A stretch of 64,000 bases of DNA from Enterobacter sp. (GTDB taxonomy: Bacteria > Pseudomonadota > Gammaproteobacteria > Enterobacterales > Enterobacteriaceae), in NCBI GenBank assembly GCA_022649305.1, contig JALCNW010000006.1:1-64000 (forward strand). The letters run 5' to 3'. The stretch's first letter is position 1, and each line of letters opens with the position of its first letter. Positions 9,138 to 17,881 of the stretch are shown here, piece by piece. The notes below the pieces were generated by a model. The model ran no database searches and had not been told where the DNA came from. It was given only the letters and a program-made list of their open reading frames with translations. Position numbers and translations under genes: made by a program.

Positions 9138-10463
9138 ATGAATCATTCAGCTCAACAATCACTCGACAGTTCAAAAGCGGCCAGCGAGATCTCTGTAGTG
9201 CGTAAATTACGAAAAGTGTTGCTTGCGACCGGTATCGGCCATTTTGTTGAATGGTTTGACTTTGGCCTTTACGGCACGCTGGCTGCGGTGATTGGCATGC
9301 AGTTCTTTCATGCTGAAACGCCTTCGGTGGCGCTGCGCTCCTCGTTTGCCGTGTTTGGAGCCGGGTTTATTATGCGCCCGCTGGGCGGTTTATATTTTGG
9401 CTCGCTGGGCGATCGCATTGGACGGCAGAAGGTGCTCGCGACCGTCATACTGCTGACGTCTGGCGCGACGTTCGTCATGGGACTGTTACCGACATTCTCG
9501 CAGATAGGCATTGTTGCTACGGTGTTGCTGGTCATTACTCGTCTGATACAAGGTTTCGCCGCAGGCGGAGAGAGCGCAGGGGCAACGACATTTTTAGCAG
9601 AATATGCCCCTGCGGAGCGCCGTGGTTATTTTACCTGCTGGATAGATAACTTCGGCTTTATGGCCTTTGTTGCCGGATCGGGCCTGGTGTTTTTACTGAC
9701 GGCCTCGCTGGGTGAAACGGCGATGAACGACTGGGGCTGGCGTATTCCTTTTCTGATTGCCGGACCGCTTGGCTGTGTGGGGCTTTATCTACGAACTCAT
9801 CTTGAGGACTCACCGGAGTTTCTTGAGGCCGCCAAAAGCGGGGCTACCACGAACACACCGCTGCGCACGGTACTAACCACCGCCTGGGGCGCACTGTTCT
9901 TTTGCGTGGGATTTGTGGTGATCAAGGCGGTCGGACACTGGACGCTGCAAACCTTTATGCCGAGCTATCTGTCCACTGAACTGCACTATTCAAAACTCGA
10001 TTCCTACGCCATCACCACGATTGGCCTGTTTGCGATTGCCGTGATGGTGCCATTTATGGGTTATCTTTCCGATAAATTTGGCCGTAAACCGCTGATGCTG
10101 GCGGGCTGCGCCGGATTCATTCTCTTTACCTATCCGGCGATGATGCTTATGGCGCGCGGAGATATGCTCTCCGCGGTGCTGGCGATGCTGCTGTTAGGTG
10201 CGTTCATCGCCGCATTTGACGGCGCATGCAGCGCAGCAATGGCTGAGCTGTTCCCAACGAGCATCCGCTATGGCGGGATGGCGATTGCCTATAACGTTGC
10301 GGTGGCCTTCTTTGGTGGTATCACACCGTGGTTCTCGGCGTATCTGTTAACCGCGACCGGTAACCCGTTTTCGCCAGCGTACTATGTGATGGGCGCAGCG
10401 CTGATCACCTTCCTGACGGTGCTGCGAGCGAAAGAGACGGCTGGGCAACCGCTGCGACGTTAA
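9138..10463 (+). CDS. MFS transporter, metabolite:H+ symporter family
   Basis: A 441-residue twelve-helix transporter of the MHS family, which includes ProP, KgtP and ShiA. Diagnostic parts are GIGHFVEWFDFGLYG in helix 1, the loop motif GSLGDRIGRQKVL between helices 2 and 3, and its repeat GYLSDKFGRKPLM in the second half. MHS proteins import osmolytes, dicarboxylates or other organic acids with protons; the substrate here is not evident. It is a single gene with a good GGAGAG site, located between cybB and umuD, and is not part of the E. coli order. Confidence 0.87.
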   Translation: MNHSAQQSLDSSKAASEISVVRKLRKVLLATGIGHFVEWFDFGLYGTLAAVIGMQFFHAETPSVALRSSFAVFGAGFIMRPLGGLYFGSLGDRIGRQKVLATVILLTSGATFVMGLLPTFSQIGIVATVLLVITRLIQGFAAGGESAGATTFLAEYAPAERRGYFTCWIDNFGFMAFVAGSGLVFLLTASLGETAMNDWGWRIPFLIAGPLGCVGLYLRTHLEDSPEFLEAAKSGATTNTPLRTVLTTAWGALFFCVGFVVIKAVGHWTLQTFMPSYLSTELHYSKLDSYAITTIGLFAIAVMVPFMGYLSDKFGRKPLMLAGCAGFILFTYPAMMLMARGDMLSAVLAMLLLGAFIAAFDGACSAAMAELFPTSIRYGGMAIAYNVAVAFFGGITPWFSAYLLTATGNPFSPAYYVMGAALITFLTVLRAKETAGQPLRR

Positions 10464-10467
10464 GCGT

Positions 10468-10492
10468 GCCGGGACCGCGCCAGGTCCCCGGC
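10468..10492 (+). terminator. Hairpin after the MHS transporter
   Basis: Arms GCCGGGACC and GGTCCCCGGC with a six-base loop just after the stop codon; no long T-run. Confidence 0.6.
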
Positions 10493-10567
10493 AACTAAAT
10501 TTCCCTACGTATCATTGTGATGTTTTAGCCCTGCTAATATATTCTTGATCCTGCGCCTCATCACAAT

Positions 10568-10587
10568 TACTGTATATAAATACAGTA
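10568..10587 (+). promoter_or_regulatory. LexA (SOS) box of umuDC
   Basis: TACTGTATATAAATACAGTA is a near-perfect LexA operator; as I recall it, it differs by one base from the E. coli umuDC box. It lies 20 bases before the umuD start, so LexA cleavage after DNA damage should induce umuDC. Confidence 0.95.
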
Positions 10588-10606
10588 ATTATTCGTGGTG
10601 ATTATT

Positions 10607-11026
10607 ATGCAGTTTTTTACCCTGGCCGAGCTTCGTCAAATCGTTCCTATTCCTCTCTTTAACGATCTGGTTGCCTGTGGTTTTCCTTCCCCGGCGGCAG
10701 ACTATGTCGAACAACGTATTGACCTCAATGAGCTGCTGATACAGCACCCCAGCGCAACGTATTTCGTCAAAGCCTCTGGTGACTCGATGATTGACGGAGG
10801 GATCAGTGACGGCGATTTGTTGGTCGTCGACAGTTCTCGGAAACCGGGTCACGGTGACATTGTGATTGCGGCCGTGGAGGGGGAATTTACGGTGAAAAGA
10901 CTTCAGCTTCGTCCCACCATCCAGCTCAACCCAATGAATACGGCCTATTCGCCCATTATTGTGGGAAGTGAAGCGACACTAGATATCTTCGGTGTTGTCA
11001 CTTTTATCGTCAAATCAACGAGCTAG
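10607..11026 (+). CDS. umuD: UmuD, autoproteolytic subunit of DNA polymerase V
   Basis: A 139-residue LexA-like S24 peptidase, the same length as E. coli UmuD. RecA-stimulated self-cleavage at Cys24-Gly25 gives UmuD', which pairs with UmuC as translesion polymerase V. The cleavage site, the nucleophile Ser60 (ASGDSM) and Lys97 (FTVKRL) are all in the E. coli positions. The ATG at 10607 is chosen over an upstream start at 10595 because it reproduces this numbering. It sits under a LexA box and is followed two bases later by umuC. Confidence 0.97.
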   Translation: MQFFTLAELRQIVPIPLFNDLVACGFPSPAADYVEQRIDLNELLIQHPSATYFVKASGDSMIDGGISDGDLLVVDSSRKPGHGDIVIAAVEGEFTVKRLQLRPTIQLNPMNTAYSPIIVGSEATLDIFGVVTFIVKSTS

Positions 11027-11028
11027 CT

Positions 11029-12294
11029 ATGTTTGCGCTCTGCGATGTTAACTCATTCTATGCGTCCTGCGAGACCGTCTTTCGACCCGATCTGAAAGGC
11101 CGTCCCGTCGTTGTACTATCGAATAACGATGGCTGTGTGATCGCGCGCAGTGCTGAAGCCAAAAACCTGGTCACGATGGGAGAGCCTTATTTCAAACAAA
11201 AAGAGGCATTCCGTCTGCATGGGATTGTTGCTTTTAGCAGTAACTACGAACTGTATGCCGATATGAGCGATCGCGTCATGACCACCCTGGAAGAGATGGT
11301 CCCGCGTGTCGAAATTTACAGTATTGATGAAGCATTTTGCGATCTGACGGGGGTCAGTAACTGCTGCAATCTGACCGAGTTCGGCAAAGCCATCCGCGCA
11401 ACCGTTATGCAACGTACACACCTGACGGTCGGTGTCGGTATCGCCCAGACTAAAACCCTGGCAAAATTGGCCAATCACGCGGCGAAAAAATGGCAACACC
11501 AGACAGACGGTGTGGTGGATTTATCCACTCTTGATCGACAGCGCAAATTGATGGCCGCATTACCCGTAGACGAGGTGTGGGGGATTGGGCGTCGTATCAG
11601 CAAAAAGCTGGATGCGATGGGTATCAAAACGGTACTGGAGCTGGCCGATACGCATATTGCGGTGATCCGTAAACACTTTAGCGTGGTGCTTGAGCGTACG
11701 GTGCGGGAGCTGCGTGGCGAACCTTGTCTTGGGCTGGAAGAGTTTCCTCCTGCAAAGCAGGAGATTATCTGCTCACGATCTTTTGGCGATCGCATCACCG
11801 AATATGAGCAGATGCGCCAGGCAATTTGCAGCTATGCTTCGCGGGCTGCGGAGAAATTGCGCGGAGAGCATCAATATTGTCGGTTTATATCGACATTCGT
11901 CAAGACCAGCCCGTTCTCGCTAAACGAACCTTATTACGGCAACAGCGCGTCGGTGAAGCTGCTTACGCCAACTCAGGACAGCCGGGATATTATCAATGCG
12001 GCCACGCGCAGTCTTGATGCCATCTGGAGAGAAGGGCACCGATACCAAAAAGCCGGCGTAATGCTGGGTGATTTCTTCAGTCAGGGCGTGGCGCAACTAA
12101 ACCTGTTTGATGATAACGCGCCCCGCCAAAATAGCGCAGAATTGATGGCGATACTCGATCATCTCAATAGTAAAGAGGGCAAAGGAACGCTCTATTTTGC
12201 AGGCCAGGGCATTCAGCAACAGTGGCGAATGAAACGTGAAATGCTTTCGCCACGGTATACCACGCGCTATGCCGATTTGCTCAGCGTCAGGTGA
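11029..12294 (+). CDS. umuC: UmuC, Y-family DNA polymerase V catalytic subunit
   Basis: A 421-residue Y-family polymerase (E. coli 422), performing error-prone bypass of DNA lesions with UmuD'. Catalytic acids are Asp6 (CDVNSFY) and Asp100-Glu101 (SIDEAF). The helix-hairpin-helix thumb region lies near residues 175-210 and the little-finger domain after about 240. The start is two bases after the umuD stop, so the two are cotranscribed from the SOS promoter. The genes lie in the accessory stretch between cybB and trg, unlike the K-12 location. Confidence 0.97.
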   Translation: MFALCDVNSFYASCETVFRPDLKGRPVVVLSNNDGCVIARSAEAKNLVTMGEPYFKQKEAFRLHGIVAFSSNYELYADMSDRVMTTLEEMVPRVEIYSIDEAFCDLTGVSNCCNLTEFGKAIRATVMQRTHLTVGVGIAQTKTLAKLANHAAKKWQHQTDGVVDLSTLDRQRKLMAALPVDEVWGIGRRISKKLDAMGIKTVLELADTHIAVIRKHFSVVLERTVRELRGEPCLGLEEFPPAKQEIICSRSFGDRITEYEQMRQAICSYASRAAEKLRGEHQYCRFISTFVKTSPFSLNEPYYGNSASVKLLTPTQDSRDIINAATRSLDAIWREGHRYQKAGVMLGDFFSQGVAQLNLFDDNAPRQNSAELMAILDHLNSKEGKGTLYFAGQGIQQQWRMKREMLSPRYTTRYADLLSVR

Positions 12295-12338
12295 CAAGGC
12301 GTTCGCTGATTCAGCCTCTTTGCCTTCTTATATGAGAA

Positions 12339-13430
12339 TTATTCCGAGATAATTCGCAGTTCTTCGTCGATTAGCTCAAGTATGGGTCTAACATCAGCAT
12401 CCATGACGCGACGTTCTTTTAGTCTCACCTGACGCGCTAATTTATAGTTTGGCCCCCAAATATCGGCATTGTCTGCTTGTGATACGAGTAACTTAAAGGG
12501 ATAGATGCAGATTAGTCTCTTCTTGAATGCTCTCGATACATGCACAAATGAAGTGTCTGGTGAAATGACCAATGCACTCTCTTTTATAATTTGTGCGGCA
12601 GAAAAGAACGATGGCGTTGTATTTTTTGTGACGTTTTCTGAATCGGGGATGGATTTGATCTTATGCTGCTCCCCGAGAATAATGACGTGAAATAAATGGT
12701 GGTATTTAGCCATGTGCTGGGTAACGGCTTCGATTTGCGCATCTGAGAAAAAACGCTCGCTAACACTACCGTAAGGAATAAATGCCACAATTTTTTTATT
12801 GGTGGTGTTCTTGATGAATTCCCTTGCCGTTTTCGCGTCCTCATCAGGAATGAAAACAGAGTAATCGTAGTCTGTTGCAGGGATCTCAAGGTGTTCTAAT
12901 AAATCAATGTATCTGGTGCTGATATGAGCCAGAGGGTTTTTGATGTTAACGACATCATCATACAGGCGATATTTTTGTGTGAAACCAATGGTTCTATGAG
13001 GTTTGACAACCCGAATCAAATTAAAAACATCGACATTCGAGTGAGTGATCTCGTGTGAGTCAATAAGGACGAAAGGATTGAGTTTTTTAAGCGCGCGCAT
13101 CAATGGCTTTTTATTATTAGGGTCATAGAAATGCAGGCTTTCTAAATTTCTCCATTCTTTGAATAAGAAGTACGTTCTCTTGTCGGCAATGACAGACACC
13201 CGGAAATTATGTTTCACGAGAGTCTCAATCACACCACCTATAACAATAGCATCGCCGATACCTTTCCCGATAAAGGGGATGATTAAGTGGTTTGTATCTG
13301 GTGCTCGCCCGGCCTTATGGCTGCGTGTAAGAGCCGTCGCCGTGCTCAAAAGATTAAGTTTTAACCGTAATTTTGTTCTCTTCAGAACATAATTTTTAGA
13401 CCTGTTTACTTTCCTGAGCCATTTGATCAT
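12339..13430 (-). CDS. Glycosyltransferase family 9 (heptosyltransferase-like)
   Basis: A protein of about 363 residues resembling ADP-heptose:LPS heptosyltransferases of family GT9. The N-terminal glycine motif reads FIGKGIGDAIVIGG and the C-terminal donor-site motif reads VISPDTSFVHVSRA, close to the family's DTxxxH signature. The N-terminus is very basic. I choose the ATG at 13430 because AGGAAG lies seven bases upstream; an ATG at 13470-13472 or a longer frame to 13667 is possible but lacks a ribosome site. The gene is AT-rich against its neighbours, which suggests transfer. No LPS-core genes are nearby, so the acceptor is unknown. Confidence 0.75.
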   Translation of the reverse strand: MIKWLRKVNRSKNYVLKRTKLRLKLNLLSTATALTRSHKAGRAPDTNHLIIPFIGKGIGDAIVIGGVIETLVKHNFRVSVIADKRTYFLFKEWRNLESLHFYDPNNKKPLMRALKKLNPFVLIDSHEITHSNVDVFNLIRVVKPHRTIGFTQKYRLYDDVVNIKNPLAHISTRYIDLLEHLEIPATDYDYSVFIPDEDAKTAREFIKNTTNKKIVAFIPYGSVSERFFSDAQIEAVTQHMAKYHHLFHVIILGEQHKIKSIPDSENVTKNTTPSFFSAAQIIKESALVISPDTSFVHVSRAFKKRLICIYPFKLLVSQADNADIWGPNYKLARQVRLKERRVMDADVRPILELIDEELRIISE

Positions 13431-13640
13431 GAGAATCTTCCTGGGGGATTTTTTTGTTTTAATTTCGTTCATCGTCAATGACGCGCATTTTATCGAATTA
13501 CGTGGATATAAAAAACAAAATAGTGCGGGAAAAATGGAGGGGGCAGTAAAAAATCTCTTCGTGTTTACCCTGACGTCAACTGGTGCGGTCGTTACTGTAA
13601 CTGTCGGGGCCGAACGGGGGAGGGGCTTCGGCTCCTGTTT

Positions 13641-13895
13641 ATGATGATCATCACCGATATCGGGCATCTTGAAGCTCTGGTTGACGGGCGTTTGCGCGCG
13701 CTAAAACCCACTTTTCAGGCGATGACGCGCATTGGTAGCCCTGAGCAAATAGTCACGGTCATGGCCACGGTGTATGGTAGCCACTATCTGACTCACAACG
13801 AGAGTTCTGGTCAACGAAGAACCCTGCTGCTGAATATGATGTTGTCGTTATCTCGCACCCCTGCGTTCGACGGTCCTATCAGGTTGGTACGGTAA
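13641..13895 (+). CDS. Small hypothetical protein, 84 residues
   Basis: An open frame beginning MMIITDIGHLEALVDG. It has a sensible amino-acid mix with predicted helices (EQIVTVMATVYGSHYLTH) and ends in two basic residues. I do not recognise it with confidence; it recalls small uncharacterised proteins found near enterobacterial phage or SOS genes. The nearest purine-rich stretch (GGGAGGGG) is over 20 bases upstream and sits in a small hairpin, so the start is uncertain. It lies directly upstream of a broken gene fragment and is divergent from the glycosyltransferase. It may itself be a relic. Confidence 0.4.
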   Translation: MMIITDIGHLEALVDGRLRALKPTFQAMTRIGSPEQIVTVMATVYGSHYLTHNESSGQRRTLLLNMMLSLSRTPAFDGPIRLVR

Positions 13896-14313
13896 TCTGC
13901 GTATTGGCTCCAGCCCGGTAAAACAATTTAGCGGCAATGCCAGCGCTTACAACACGCTCGGCCTTGATATAGTTTCGGACCTGAACAGCATCGTTGACGA
14001 GTCATATCTCGACGTGGGAGGTTATCTTCACATGGGATCCACGCCGGGTACTCTTGCATACAATGCTATCCCAACCGATAAAAATAACATCATTGCAGTA
14101 CAGACAACCGGGTTGACGAAACCGCCGGCAGAGGGCTGTAAATTGTCTCAGAAGATTTATCTGCAGGGCCAGAAGCAAGATGCTGTCACGTCACAGTTCA
14201 ACGGAGGCACGCCCTCATACGAGCAGTTCAATGTAGTTACAAATTTCAGTTCAGGAAAAAGTGGGGGAGAACTGGCTGGGTTACAGGTTATTATTAACGC
14301 AGCAAAAACTTAG
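13840..14313 (+). pseudogene. 5'-truncated fragment of an unidentified surface or tail-like protein
   Basis: The frame reads from about 13840, just after stops at 13831 and 13837, through to 14313 with no convincing start. The translation is rich in Gly, Ser, Asn and Thr (GWYGNLRIGSSPVKQFSG, then PPAEGCKLSQKIYLQGQ) and resembles the C-terminal part of a beta-rich secreted, pilus-tip or tail protein. A GTG at 14014 could start a 99-residue product, but coding-like sequence continues upstream of it. I cannot name the family. Its position between the type VI cassette and a degraded region fits the remnant of a larger gene. Confidence 0.4.
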
Positions 14314-14318
14314 CCAAC

Positions 14319-14340
14319 ATGGTGGGGTTTACCCCACCAT
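14319..14340. terminator. Hairpin between the fragment and the type VI cassette
   Basis: Perfect 9-bp stem ATGGTGGGG/CCCCACCAT with loop TTTA, three bases before the end of the convergent immunity-candidate gene. It can serve either strand. Confidence 0.7.
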
Positions 14341-14343
14341 TTG

Positions 14344-14592
14344 TTACTTCCTGATGAATTTTAACGTTAGATATGTGAAAGCGAATGCGGCCACAAATGA
14401 ACCTATGATAAACACGTCTCCAGCGAGGTCATAAATTCGTTCATCACCAAACTCATGGCTCCCCCATATTCTTATCCCGTTTGATGTCAAAAAATCGTCG
14501 AAAGATACAATCAAGTCAAACGGAATAATTCTGGGCAACAGAAACATGCTAACAACCAGCCAGCATAAGAACACAATAACTTTACGTATCAT
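14344..14592 (-). CDS. Small two-helix membrane protein, candidate Tlde1 immunity protein
   Basis: An 82-residue protein with a hydrophobic helix at about residues 4-22 and a second near 56-78, separated by a polar segment likely to face the periplasm. Its ATG overlaps the stop of the Tlde1-like effector gene in an ATGA tetranucleotide, so the two are translationally coupled. The effector is expected to attack peptidoglycan in the periplasm, and the last gene of such modules normally protects the producer. Membrane anchoring would put the protective part in the right compartment. The immunity role is inferred from position only; I recognise no family. Confidence 0.65.
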   Translation of the reverse strand: MIRKVIVFLCWLVVSMFLLPRIIPFDLIVSFDDFLTSNGIRIWGSHEFGDERIYDLAGDVFIIGSFVAAFAFTYLTLKFIRK

Positions 14593-15089
14593 GTTACTGT
14601 TATCGTCCCGTATGCTCTGAAGCTACTGCATGGCACTTGAATCATTGTTGTGTCCAGCAAAGCATTCCGTAAATATTCAAAATCTGAAGGCTGGCACAAA
14701 GTTATGCATCCCTCACTTAAGCCCGCCGGTCCTATTGGGTGCAGTCTGAATTCACCCCGCTTTAATCCCTCTATGAAAACCGTATCATCTATCTGAAGGT
14801 CCTCCTTGTACAATGCGAACCATGAATCTCGATCAGTACCGTAAATATTGTTCAGATAAAAATGTCTGATTGCTCCCAGCCTTCCTCCGCTTTCTCGACC
14901 CACTATAAAGTATCGTCCAGGAGGTATTGGACCAATCTTCTCCCGGCTTGCCATCGTGACATTATTACGCCCAAATTTTTGCCCCGAAAAAGCAGGAAAA
15001 TTTCCAACCCCTGCGACGCTTAATATTGAAGAAGGTAGACCATTAAGCGTAAACCTTGCGTTAATCACGCAGTAACCCTCATATTCCAT
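14589..15089 (-). CDS. Tlde1-like type VI effector (DUF2778, L,D-transpeptidase fold)
   Basis: A 166-residue protein with the DUF2778/Tlde1 signature: PIPPGRYFIVGRE, WFALYKED, then FRLHPIG and LSEGCITL, giving His117 and catalytic Cys128. Characterised Tlde1 proteins, first described in Salmonella, are delivered by type VI secretion into the target periplasm, where they cut or alter peptidoglycan cross-links. No signal peptide is present, as expected for a type VI cargo. The start overlaps the hcp gene by 25 bases and the stop overlaps the small membrane protein by 4, so the three form one tight operon. Hcp is the probable carrier. Confidence 0.85.
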   Translation of the reverse strand: MEYEGYCVINARFTLNGLPSSILSVAGVGNFPAFSGQKFGRNNVTMASREKIGPIPPGRYFIVGRESGGRLGAIRHFYLNNIYGTDRDSWFALYKEDLQIDDTVFIEGLKRGEFRLHPIGPAGLSEGCITLCQPSDFEYLRNALLDTTMIQVPCSSFRAYGTITVT

Positions 15090-15556
15090 CCATCTGTGAA
15101 TTGAACGTTGCCGTCGCAGTATTTCCAGGTGATTTTTTCGTAACGCAATTCGACAGACTCATTGTGATTATGCTTTTCCATTGCTGGATTCTTAACATTA
15201 TGCATAACAGGAGTAACGGCAACGACCTTCACGCCTTCGAGAAGCATGTTGAAGTATTCAACTTCCTGACCAGCATCATTGATCCGGTACCATTTTATTT
15301 CTGCCGATTTCAATGTTTGTCCGGTAGCGACTGCGCGGTAAAAATACGGACTTGAGCTGTCGAACTCCTTTTCTATCGTAAGTGGTGAGTGAACACGCGT
15401 GCCCGTAAGCTTTCCGGTATTGCTATCCGTCGGGATGTTAAGGCTATGGCCAAACGAGAGGATTTCGATACTCCCCTCACGATCCATTACATCTACCGAA
15501 CCCTTTATGTCTGCACCACCGTCGTCTTTAAGCCATAGATAAGCGGGAATTGCCAT
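15065..15556 (-). CDS. hcp: Hcp-family type VI secretion tube protein (orphan)
   Basis: A 163-residue Hcp protein (PF05638 type), starting MAIPAYLWLKDDGG with the typical GHSLNIP, VHSPLTIEKEFD and ELRYEKITWKY segments. Hcp hexamers stack into the tube expelled by the type VI system and carry small effectors in their lumen. No sheath, baseplate, membrane-complex or ClpV gene is present in the window, so this is an orphan hcp that must use apparatus encoded elsewhere. It leads a three-gene operon with a Tlde1-like effector and a likely immunity gene. The ribosome site is weak (AGAGAT). The upstream 160 bases are AT-rich. Confidence 0.9.
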   Translation of the reverse strand: MAIPAYLWLKDDGGADIKGSVDVMDREGSIEILSFGHSLNIPTDSNTGKLTGTRVHSPLTIEKEFDSSSPYFYRAVATGQTLKSAEIKWYRINDAGQEVEYFNMLLEGVKVVAVTPVMHNVKNPAMEKHNHNESVELRYEKITWKYCDGNVQFTDGWNMRVTA

Positions 15557-15716
15557 TTTTTAAATCTCTATTTTGATTAGTTTATTTAATTTCAGGAACC
15601 GTTAATAAACCCGCTGCTAATCATGGGGTTAGGTAAATCGTGTTATACAAAATTGATATATTTCATGCGCCTATAAATGGATGCTTAAAGATTGATGTTT
15701 AGGATGCGCGATAACA
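15557..15716. other. AT-rich promoter region upstream of hcp
   Basis: No gene is visible. The stretch is AT-rich and presumably holds the hcp promoter on the minus strand, but I cannot pick a clear -35/-10 pair. Confidence 0.4.
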
Positions 15717-15732
15717 CTGTATATGCATACAG
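15717..15732 (+). promoter_or_regulatory. LexA-type SOS box of a phage-like gene
   Basis: CTGTATATGCATACAG is a perfect palindrome fitting the LexA consensus CTGT-N8-ACAG. It lies 20 bases before a GGAGG-preceded ATG at 15753 and 160 bases upstream of the divergent hcp gene. Confidence 0.88.
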
Positions 15733-15752
15733 TTTTATCGGAGGGCGGATAT

Positions 15753-15992
15753 ATGCCGCGTTGATACGAAATTAACTGGGCGTTCCGCGCCGCTGTTAAG
15801 TTTGAATCGAGTGGGCGAAGAACCGTGACCACAAAAGATTTTGTCAACGAGCTTGAACGAGTGAACTGGCACTGGTCGCTGAAAAAGGCGAACGCCTGGA
15901 TCGACTGCTACGTGACGACGTTCAAAGACATATCTGCACATGAAGGCGAAGAACGCACCTTCATGTTATTCAATCCGAACGGAGGGCGCTGA
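15753..15992 (+). pseudogene. SOS-boxed phage-like gene with a nonsense codon at position 4
   Basis: A LexA box, a strong GGAGG site and ATG at 15753 are followed by MPR, then an in-frame TGA (15762-15764), then 75 further codons in the same frame to a TGA at 15990. The downstream frame looks genuinely coding (YEINWAFRAAVKFESSG, VNWHWSLKKANAWID, TFMLFNPNGGR). A single C-to-T change of CGA would create the stop. A GTG at 15825 could restart a 55-residue product but lacks a ribosome site. The arrangement is typical of an SOS-induced early gene of a temperate phage. I cannot name the family. Confidence 0.6.
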
Positions 15993-16269
15993 TTTGCTAT
16001 GTCCTTCACCTGCGGCCGCTACGTTGGAATGCACTACGGGGCTGATATTTAGATTATAAATGTGTTTTTTCTAAGGAGGGTTCGACTATGCAGCGAGTGA
16101 ATTGAATTCTGCATGGCCGTTTTTACAGCAGGGAGGTAGCAAAGGTGCAGGACACCCATTTTGGGGCAGTAAAAGTCTCTTTATGTCCTGTAGTGTCTTT
16201 TAGCAGTTTCGGCTAAATGCATGATAACCATGAAAAACTTAATGTTTACATAGGGATGATAAAAAAGTT
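15993..16269. other. Degraded phage-like remnant, no intact gene
   Basis: Two tiny frames are visible: a 17-codon frame from 15999 (MSFTCGRYVGM...) and a 5-codon frame near 16088 behind an unusually strong AAGGAGG site. Neither looks functional. The stretch probably marks the decayed end of the insertion that carried the SOS-boxed gene. I found no integrase and no clear att duplication. Confidence 0.45.
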
Positions 16270-16289
16270 ACTATACCCCCCTACAGTAT
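16270..16289 (+). promoter_or_regulatory. FrmR operator
   Basis: ACTATACCCCCCTACAGTAT consists of a C-tract flanked by A/T-rich inverted arms (ATAC...GTAT), the pattern bound by FrmR/RcnR/CsoR-family repressors. It closely resembles the E. coli frmRAB operator and lies just before the frmR ribosome site. Confidence 0.85.
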
Positions 16290-16300
16290 TGGGAGGGCGC

Positions 16301-17723
<1,423 letters not shown>

Positions 17724-17730
17724 TTATTCT

Positions 17731-17752
17731 GCCAGCGGTTTTTACCGCTGGC
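17731..17752 (+). terminator. Terminator of frmRA
   Basis: Perfect 8-bp stem GCCAGCGG/CCGCTGGC with loop TTTTTA, followed by GTTTCTT, eight bases after the frmA stop. Confidence 0.75.
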
Positions 17753-17881
17753 GTTTCTTGAATAATCTTCTCTAAAGTGTGAGCTATCTGGCGATTTTAG
17801 CCGTAATCAAATTTCCTGCCGTGCCGATGACTACTTTACAGGCGTGTTTTTACGCATCTACCTATAAGAGAGTCGACGGTC

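Noticed and set aside
13430..13667. N-terminal extension of the GT9 protein to 442 residues
   Set aside because: The extra residues are low complexity and unlike the family, and the ATG at 13430 has the only good ribosome site.
15762..15764. In-frame TGA as a selenocysteine codon
   Set aside because: It is codon 4, with no SECIS-like hairpin just downstream and no redox motif; a nonsense mutation is simpler.
17724..17881. frmB remnant between frmA and trg
   Set aside because: The 158 bases show a terminator and no residual esterase sequence.
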